A stretch of DNA of 64,000 nucleotides, taken from NCBI GenBank assembly GCA_961205875.1, contig OY540820.1, forward strand, positions 1,922,001 through 1,986,000. Direction: 5' to 3'. Both the position numbers and the translations under genes were made by a program. Positions 57,077-64,000 of the stretch are shown one piece after another; the stretch's first letter is position 1; every line of letters starts with the position of its first letter. The notes below the pieces were generated by a model. It did no database searches, was not told the DNA's origin, and saw nothing but the letters and a program-made list of their open reading frames with translations. The DNA comes from Sialis fuliginosa (taxonomy: Eukaryota > Arthropoda > Insecta > Megaloptera > Sialidae).

Positions 57077-58725
57077 GTTTAAATTTTATGTTTAAATTTA
57101 TGTTTAAATTTATGTTTAAATTTATGTTTAAATTTATGTTTTAATTTATGTTTAAATTAATGTTAAAATTTATGTTTAAATTTAAGTTCAAATTTATGTT
57201 TAAATTTATGTTTAAATTTTATGTTTAAATTTATGTTTAAATTTATGTTTTAATTTATGTTTAAATTTATGTTTAAATTTATGTTTAAATTTATGTTTAA
57301 ATTTATGTTTAAATTTATGTTTAAATTTATGTTTAAATTTAAGTTTAAATTTATGTTTAAATTTATGTTTTAATTTATGTTTTAATTTATGTTTAAATTT
57401 ATATTTAAATTTAAGTTTAAATTAATGTTTAAGTTTATGTTTTAATTTATGTTCAAATTTATGTTTAAATTTATGTTTAAATTTATGTTTAATTTTATGT
57501 TTAAAATTATGTTTAAATTTATGTTTTAGTTTATGTTTTAATTTATGTTTAAATTTATGTTTAAATTTATGTTTTAATTTATGTTTTAATTTATGTTTAA
57601 ATTTATGTTTAAATTTATGTTTAAATTTATGTTTAAATTTATGTTTGAATTTATGTTTAAATTTATGTTTAAATTTATGTTTAAATTTATGTTTAAATTT
57701 ATGTTTAAACTTATGTTTAATTTTATGTTTAAATTTATATTTAAATTTATGTTTAAATTTATGTTTAAATTTATGTTTAAAGTTATGTTTAAATTTATGT
57801 TTAAATTAATGTTTAAGTTTATGTTTTAATTTATGTTCAAATTTAAGTTTAAATTTATGTTTAAATTTATGTTTAATTTTATGTTTAAAATTATGTTTAA
57901 ATTTATGTTTTAGTTTATGTTTTAATTTATGTTTAAATTTATGTTTAAATTTATGTTTAAATTTATGTTTTAATTTATGTTTAAATTTATGTTTAAATTT
58001 ATGTTTAAATTTATGTTTAAATTTATGTTTAAATTTATGTTTAAATTTATGTTTAAATTTATGTTTAAATTTATGTTTAAATTTATGTTTAAATTTATGT
58101 TTAAATTTATGTTAAAATTTATGTTTAAATTTATGTTTAAACTTATGTTTAATTTTATGTTTAAATTTATATTTAAATTTATGTTTAAATTTATGTTTAA
58201 ATTTATGTTTAAATTTATGTTTAAATTTATGTTTAAATTAGTAATTAAATTTATGTTTTAATTTATGTTTAAATTTATGTTTAAATTTATGTTTAAATTT
58301 ATGTTTAAATTTATGTATAAATTTATGTCTAAGTTTATGTTTTAATTTATGTTTTAATTTATGTTTAAATTTAAGTTCAAATTTATGTTTAAATTTATGT
58401 TTAAATTTTATGTTTAATTTTATGTTTAAATTTATGTTTAAATTTATGTTTAAATTTATGTTTAAAGTTATGTTTAAATTTATGTTTAAATTTATGTTTA
58501 AATTTATGTCTATGTTTATGTTTTAATTTATGTTTAAATTTATGTTTAAATTTATGTTTAAATTTGTTTAAATTTATGTTTAAATTTATGTTTAAATTTA
58601 CGTTTAAATTTATGTTTAAGTTTATGTTTTAATTTATGTTTAATTTTATGTTTAAATTTATGTTTAAATTAATGTTTAAAATTATGTTTAAGTTTATGTT
58701 TAATCATAAACTTGAACTTAAATTA
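55880..58725 (-). repeat. 12-mer satellite block 26 (inverted)
   Basis: A 2.8 kb block without a spacer. ATGTTATATTTTATG occurs at 56,211 and 56,872, showing an internal ~661 bp direct repeat. AATTAATGTTTAAGTTTATG recurs near 56,677, 57,421 and 57,805. It ends at the reversed junction palindrome, 58,690-58,713. Confidence 0.93.
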
Positions 58726-58968
58726 AAACATAAACATAAACAGAAACATAAACATAAACATAAACACAAACACAAACACAAACATAAACATAAACAGAAA
58801 CATAAAAATAAACATAAACATAAACATAAACATAAACATAAACATAAACATAAACATAAACATAAACATAAACATAAACATAAACATAAACATAAACATA
58901 AACATAAACATAAACATAAACATAAACATAAACATAAACATAAACATATACATAAACATAAATATAAA
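58726..58968 (-). repeat. (TTTATG)n hexamer array 25 (inverted)
   Basis: A 243 bp array on the minus strand with three CACAAA units, CAGAAA and a CATAAAAATAAA variant that is found only in arrays 25-28 and the spacerless array at 62,721. Confidence 0.94.
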
Positions 58969-59181
58969 CATGCATAAGCAATAGATTAAACATAAACTAA
59001 ATCATACAAGTAAATAAACATATAACATCTGCAAATCGACTCGATTTGTATTAAATCGGTGTATTTTGACAATAAACGTCTCGATTCGTACCATAACAAT
59101 CAGATCAAATTATATTAAATCAATTCCATCAGTTTTTGGATACTTATCGGAAATTTAGTGTCTAAACGACTAGATTTGACA
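58969..59181 (-). repeat. Spacer copy 25 (213 bp class, inverted)
   Basis: Reverse-complement copy with a private CATACAAGTAAAT (CATACACG in others), which loses one CpG. Confidence 0.92.
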
Positions 59182-59862
59182 TTTATGTTTAAATTTATGT
59201 TTAAATTTAAGTTTAAATTTTTGTTCTAATTTATGTTTAAATTTATGTTTAAATTTATGTTTAAACTTATGTTTAATTTTATGTTTAAATTTATGTTTAA
59301 ATTTATGTTTAAATTTATGTTTAAATTTATGTTTAATTTTATGTTTAAATTTATGTTTAAATTTATGTTTTAGTTTATGTTTTAATTTATGTTTAAATTT
59401 ATGTTTAAATTTATGTTTTAATTTATGTTTTAATTTATGTTTAAATTTATGTTTAAATTTTTGTTTAAATTTATGTTTAAATTAGTGTTTAAATTTATTT
59501 TTAAATTTAAGTTCAAATTTATGTTTAAATTTATGTTTAAATTTTATGTTTAAATTTATGTTTAAATTTATGTTTTAATTTATGTTTAAATTTAAGTTCA
59601 AATTTATGTTTAAATTTATGTTTAAATTTTATGTTTAAATTTATGTTTAAATTTATGTTTAAATTTATGTTTAAATTTATGTTTAAATTTATGTTTAAAT
59701 TTGTTTAAATTTATGTTTAAATTTATGTTTAAATTTACGTTTAAATTTATGTTTAAGTTTATGTTTTAATTTATGTTTAAATTTATGTTTAAATTTATGT
59801 TTAAATTAATGTTTAAATTTATGTTTAAGTTTATGTTTAATCATAAACTTGAACTTAAATTA
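59182..59862 (-). repeat. 12-mer satellite block 27 (inverted)
   Basis: Has TTTTTGTTCTAATTT near 59,219, AATTAGTGTTTAAATTT near 59,482 and AAATTTGTTTAAATTT near 59,697. The first two recur in the next block at an offset of about 1,467 bp. Confidence 0.93.
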
Positions 59863-60435
59863 AAACATAAACATAAACAGAAACATAAACATAAACATAA
59901 ACATAAACATAAACACAAACACAAACACAAACATAAACATAAACATAAACAGAAACATAAAAATAAACATAAACATAAACATAAACATAAACATAAACAT
60001 AAACATAAACATAAACATAAACATAAACATAAACATAAACATAAACATAAACATAAACATAAACATAAACATAAACATAAACATAAACATAAACATAAAC
60101 ATAAACATAAACATAAACATAAACATAAACATAAACATAAACATAAACATAAACATAAACATAAACATAAACATAAACATAAACATAAACATAAACATAA
60201 ACATAAACATAAACATAAACATAAACATAAACATAAACATAAACATAAACATAAACATAAACATAAACATAAACATAAACATAAACATAAACATAAACAT
60301 AAACATAAACATAAACATAAACATAAACATAAACATAAACATAAACATAAACATAAACATAAACATAAACATAAACATAAACATAAACATAAACATAAAC
60401 ATAAACATAAACATATACATAAACATAAATATAAA
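59863..60435 (-). repeat. (TTTATG)n hexamer array 26 (inverted)
   Basis: A 573 bp array with three CACAAA units, CATAAAAATAAA and a near-spacer CATATACATAAA variant also present in array 25. Confidence 0.95.
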
Positions 60436-60648
60436 CATGCATAAGCAATAGATTAAACATAAACTAAATCATACACGTAAATAAACATATAACATCTGCA
60501 AATCGACTCGATTTGTATTAAATCGGTGTATTTTGACAATAAACGTCTCGATTCGTACCATAACAATCAGATCAAATTATATTAAATCAATTCCATCAGT
60601 TTTTGGATACTTATCGGAAATTTAGTGTCTAAACGACTAGATTTGACA
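60436..60648 (-). repeat. Spacer copy 26 (213 bp class, inverted)
   Basis: Consensus form. The adjoining 12-mer reads ATTTATTTTTAAA in place of ATTTATGTTTAAA. Confidence 0.93.
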
Positions 60649-61329
60649 TTTATTTTTAAATTTATGTTTAAATTTAAGTTTAAATTTTTGTTCTAATTTA
60701 TGTTTAAATTTATGTTTAAATTTATGTTTAAACTTATGTTTAATTTTATGTTTAAATTTATGTTTAAATTTATGTTTAAATTTATGTTTAATTTTATGTT
60801 TAAATTTATGTTTAAATTTATGTTTTAGTTTATGTTTTAATTTATGTTTAAATTTATGTTTAAATTTATGTTTTAATTTATGTTTTAATTTATGTTTAAA
60901 TTTATGTTTAAATTTATGTTTAAATTTATGTTTAAATTAGTGTTTAAATTTATTTTTAAATTTAAGTTCAAATTTATGTTTAAATTTATATTTAAATTTT
61001 ATGTTTAAATTTATGTTTAAATTTATGTTTTAATTTATGTTTAAATTTAAGTTCAAATTTATGTTTAAATTTATGTTTAAATTTTATGTTTAAATTTATG
61101 TTTAAATTTATGTTTAAATTTATGTTTAAATTTATGTTTAAATTTATGTCTAAGTTTATGTTTTAATTTATGTTTAAATTTATGTTTAAATTTATGTTTA
61201 AATTTGTTTAAATTTATGTTTAAATTTATGTTTAAATTTACGTTTAAATTTATGTTTAAGTTTATGTTTTAATTTATGTTTAAATTTATGTTTAAGTTTA
61301 TGTTTAATCATAAACTTGAACTTAAATTA
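60649..61329 (-). repeat. 12-mer satellite block 28 (inverted)
   Basis: Homologue of block 27 of identical length (681 bp), differing at scattered bases. Confidence 0.93.
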
Positions 61330-61830
61330 AAACATAAACATAAACAGAAACATAAACATAAACATAAACATAAACACAAACACAAACACAAACATAAACA
61401 TAAACATAAACAGAAACATAAAAATAAACATAAACATAAACATAAACATAAACATAAACATAAACGTAAACATAAACATAAACATAAACATAAACATAAA
61501 CATAAACATAAACATAAACATAAACATAAACATAAACATAAACATAAACATAAACATAAACATAAACATAAACATAAACATAAACATAAACATAAACATA
61601 AACATAAACATAAACATAAACATAAACATAAACATAAACATAAACATAAACATAAACATAAACATAAACATAAACATAAACATAAACATAAACATAAACA
61701 TAAACATAAACATAAACATAAACATAAACATAAACATAAACATAAACATAAACATAAACATAAACATAAACATAAACATAAACATAAACATAAACATAAA
61801 CATAAACATAAACATAAACATAAACATAAA
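61330..61830 (-). repeat. (TTTATG)n hexamer array 27 (inverted)
   Basis: A 501 bp array with three CACAAA units, CATAAAAATAAA and a lone AAACGT near 61,463. It joins a truncated spacer directly. Confidence 0.94.
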
Positions 61831-61976
61831 TCGACTCGATTTGTATTAAATCGGTGTATTTTGACAAAAAACGTCTCGATTCGTACCATAACAATCAGAT
61901 CAAATTATATTAAATCAATTCCATCAGTTTTTGGATACTTATCGGAAATTTAGTGTCTAACCGACTAGATTTGACA
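61831..61976 (-). repeat. Spacer copy 27, truncated (146 bp, inverted)
   Basis: The 3' part of the spacer, about 67 bp from GCAGATG to CTTATGCATG, is missing. The hexamers join at TCGACTCGATTTG, inside the 17 bp dyad. It carries GACAAAAAACGTC and CTAACCGACTAG, shared only with copy 28. Confidence 0.9.
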
Positions 61977-62720
61977 TTTATGTTTAAATTTATGTTTAAA
62001 TTTAAGTTTAAATTTATGTTCTAATTTATGTTTAAATTTATGATTAAATTTATGTTTAAACTTATGTTTAATTTTATGTTTAAATTTATGTTTAAATTTA
62101 TGTTATAATTTAAGTTTAAATTTATGTTTAAATTTATGTTATAATTTATGTTTAAATTTATGTTTAAATTTATGTTTTAATTTATATTTAAATTTATATT
62201 TAAATTTAATTTTAAATTAATATTTAAGTTTATGTTTTAATTTGTGTTCAAATTTATGTTTAAAATTATGTTTAAATTTATGTTAAATTTTATGTTTAAA
62301 TTTATGTTTAAATTTATGTTTAAATTTAAGTTCAAATTTAAGTTTAAATTTATGTTTAAATTTTATGTTTAAATTTATGTTTAAATTTATGTTTAAATTT
62401 ATGTTTAATTTTATGTTTTAATTTATGTTTAAATTAGTGTTTAAATTTATGTTTAAATTTAAGTTCAAATTTATGTTTAAATTTATGTTTAAATTTTATG
62501 TTTAAATTTATGTTTAAATTTCTGTTTTAATTTATGTTTAAATTTATGTTTAAATTTATGTTTAAATTTATGTATAAATTTATGTCTAAGTTTATGTTTT
62601 AATTTATGTTTTAATTTATGTTTAAATTTAAGTTCAAATTTATGTTTAAATTTATGTTTAAATTTTATGTTTAAATTTATGTTTAAGTTTATGTTTAATC
62701 ATAAACTTGAACTTAAATTA
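61977..62720 (-). repeat. 12-mer satellite block 29 (inverted)
   Basis: More diverged than most blocks (ATTTATGATTAAA, TTTAATTTTAAATTAATATT, AATTTGTGTTCAAA). All but its last ~105 bp forms the left arm of the fold-back repeat. Confidence 0.92.
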
Positions 62721-63086
62721 AAACATAAACATAAACAGAAACATAAACATAAACATACACACAAATACAAACACAAACATAAACATAAACATAAACAGAA
62801 ACATAAAAATAAACATAAACATAAACATAAATATAAACATAAACATAAACATAAACATAAACATAAACATAAACATAAACATAAACATAAACATAAACAT
62901 AAACATAAACATAAACATAAACATAAACATAAACATAAACATAAACATAAACATAAACATAAACATAAACATAAACATAAACATAAACATAAACATAAAC
63001 ATAAACATAAACATAAACATAAACATAAACATAAACATAAACATAAACATAAACATAAACATAAACATAAACATAAACATAAACAT
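62721..63086 (-). repeat. Spacerless (TTTATG)n hexamer array (inverted)
   Basis: A 366 bp array with a normal junction palindrome on its left (62,685-62,708) but no spacer on its right. It runs straight into forward 12-mers at AAACATTAAAAC. It has CATACACACAAATACAAACA near 62,752, a scrambled form of the CACAAA run. Confidence 0.93.
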
Positions 63087-63735
63087 TAAAACATAAATTA
63101 AAACATAAACTTAGACATAAATTTATACATAAATTTAAACATAAATTTAAACATAAATTTAAACATAAATTAAAACAGAAATTTAAACATAAATTTAAAC
63201 ATAAAATTTAAACATAAATTTAAACATAAATTTGAACTTAAATTTAAACATAAATTTAAACACTAATTTAAACATAAATTAAAACATAAAATTAAACATA
63301 AATTTAAACATAAATTTAAACATAAATTTAAACATAAAATTTAAACATAAATTTTAACTTAAATTTGAACTTAAATTTAAACATAAATTTAAACATAAAT
63401 TTAAACATAAAATTTAACATAAATTTAAACATAATTTTAAACATAAATTTGAACATAAATTAAAACATAAACTTAAATATTAATTTAAAATTAAATTTAA
63501 ATATAAATTTAAATATAAATTAAAACATAAATTAAAACATAAATTTAAACATAAATTATAACATAAATTTAAACATAAATTTAAACTTAAATTATAACAT
63601 AAATTTAAACATAAATTTAAACATAAATTTAAACATAAAATTAAACATAAGTTTAAACATAAATTTAATCATAAATTTAAACATAAATTAGAACATAAAT
63701 TTAAACTTAAATTTAAACATAAATTTAAACATAAA
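63087..63735 (+). repeat. 12-mer satellite block 30 (forward again)
   Basis: Starts with the CTTAGACATAAATTTATACA marker right after the array and is the right arm of the fold-back repeat. Confidence 0.92.
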
Positions 63736-63914
63736 TGTCAAATCTAGTCGGTTAGACACTAAATTTCCGATAAGTATCCAAAAACTGATGGAATTGATTT
63801 AATATAATTTGATCTGATTGTTATGGTACGAATCGAGACGTTTTTTGTCAAAATACACCGATTTAATACAAATCGAGTCGATTTGCAGATGTTATATGTT
63901 TATTTACGTGTATG
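63736..63914 (+). repeat. Spacer copy 28, 3'-truncated (179 bp)
   Basis: Has GTCGGTTAGACAC and GACGTTTTTTGTC, as in copy 27. It ends at TTTACGTGTATG, lacking the last 34 bp or so, and the hexamers begin there. The deletion point differs from that of copy 27. Confidence 0.9.
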
Positions 63915-64000
63915 TTTATGTTTATGTTTATGTTTATGTTTATGTTTATGTTTATGTTTATGTTTATTTTTATGTTTCTGTTTATGTTTATGTTTATGTT
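63915..64000 (+). repeat. (TTTATG)n hexamer array 28 (cut by window end)
   Basis: 86 bp are visible. TTTATTTTTATGTTTCTG is the forward form of the mark seen in the inverted arrays, which ties it to that group. Confidence 0.93.

Larger units (their letters stand above)
55880..63086 (-). repeat. Inverted segment of the satellite
   Basis: Every component in this 7.2 kb segment is on the opposite strand: 12-mers read TTTATGTTTAAA, hexamers read AAACAT, and spacers 25-27 are reverse-complemented. Component order is preserved when read on the minus strand, so this is an inverted segment and not a rearranged mix. Confidence 0.92.
61828..63884. repeat. Fold-back inverted duplication at right strand flip
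   Basis: The left arm 61,828-62,615 (788 bp) is the reverse complement of the right arm 63,085-63,884 (800 bp). The 12 bp difference is one 12-mer. Shared rare marks are AATTTCTGTTTTAATT, AAATTAGTGTTTAAA, TTTATATTTAAATTTAAT and the two spacer variants of copies 27 and 28. The 469 bp between the arms holds the spacerless hexamer array. Confidence 0.88.

Noticed and set aside
61276-61953. Open frame of 225 codons running from the hexamer array into spacer 27
   Set aside because: The non-repetitive tail exists only because truncation of the spacer joined the frames. Complete spacers do not continue the same frame, and the tail resembles no protein I know.
40-63089. Dozens of open reading frames of 60-265 codons
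   Set aside because: They encode only two- or four-residue periods (MFKF, VY, MF, KH, NLNI) set by the 6- and 12-bp repeats, overlap each other on both strands, and start and stop at phase slips. No protein composition or start context supports a gene.
1-64000. The whole pattern as an assembly artefact
   Set aside because: Private variants, nested duplications with distinct marks and phase-true arrays argue for real sequence. Exact array lengths and the fold-back at 63,085 still depend on the quality of the reads.
1-64000. Assignment to a particular species or named satellite
   Set aside because: I do not recognise the spacer, and AT-rich 6- and 12-bp repeats arise in many plants, insects, fungi and protists. 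Naming one would be a guess.

Overview
This 64 kb window is satellite DNA from end to end, almost certainly from a eukaryotic nuclear genome (heterochromatin of the centromeric, pericentromeric, subtelomeric or B/sex-chromosome kind). I found no protein gene, tRNA, rRNA, CRISPR array or recognisable transposon. The many open reading frames are by-products of 6-bp and 12-bp periodicity (endless MFKF, VYVY, KHKH, NLNI peptides). Nothing in the sequence fixes the species.

Three components are used throughout. (1) Blocks of a 12-bp repeat, AAACATAAATTT, with point variants and occasional +1/-1 indels. (2) A non-repetitive spacer of 213-215 bp, from TGTCAAATCTAG to CTTATGCATG, seen 28 times. (3) A hexamer array (TTTATG)n of about 225-579 bp directly after each spacer. 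A conserved short junction follows, with an imperfect palindrome, and the next 12-mer block begins. The 12-mer has the CATAAA sense and the hexamer the TTTATG sense on the same strand, so repeat polarity flips twice per unit. Two hexamers differ from the reverse complement of one 12-mer at only two bases, so the two arrays look like one ancestral repeat in opposite orientations.

Layout: 1-36,241 holds nineteen 12-mer/spacer/hexamer units with nested higher-order repeats. Their classes can be told apart by spacer length (213, 214 or 215 bp), by array-internal variants and by the junction. 36,242-42,880 is a 6.6 kb block with no spacer, itself a higher-order repeat (2,097 bp and 217 bp units). 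42,881-55,879 holds five further units, including a ~3.96 kb tandem duplication. At 55,880 the whole system flips to the opposite strand, and it flips back at about 63,085. The right flip is a fold-back inverted duplication with ~790 bp arms that share private variants. The final unit (63,736-64,000) is cut by the window edge.

No genes act together here. The interest is in genome architecture: alternating strand polarity, palindromic junctions, CpG sites confined almost entirely to the spacers, and a readable history of nested duplication.
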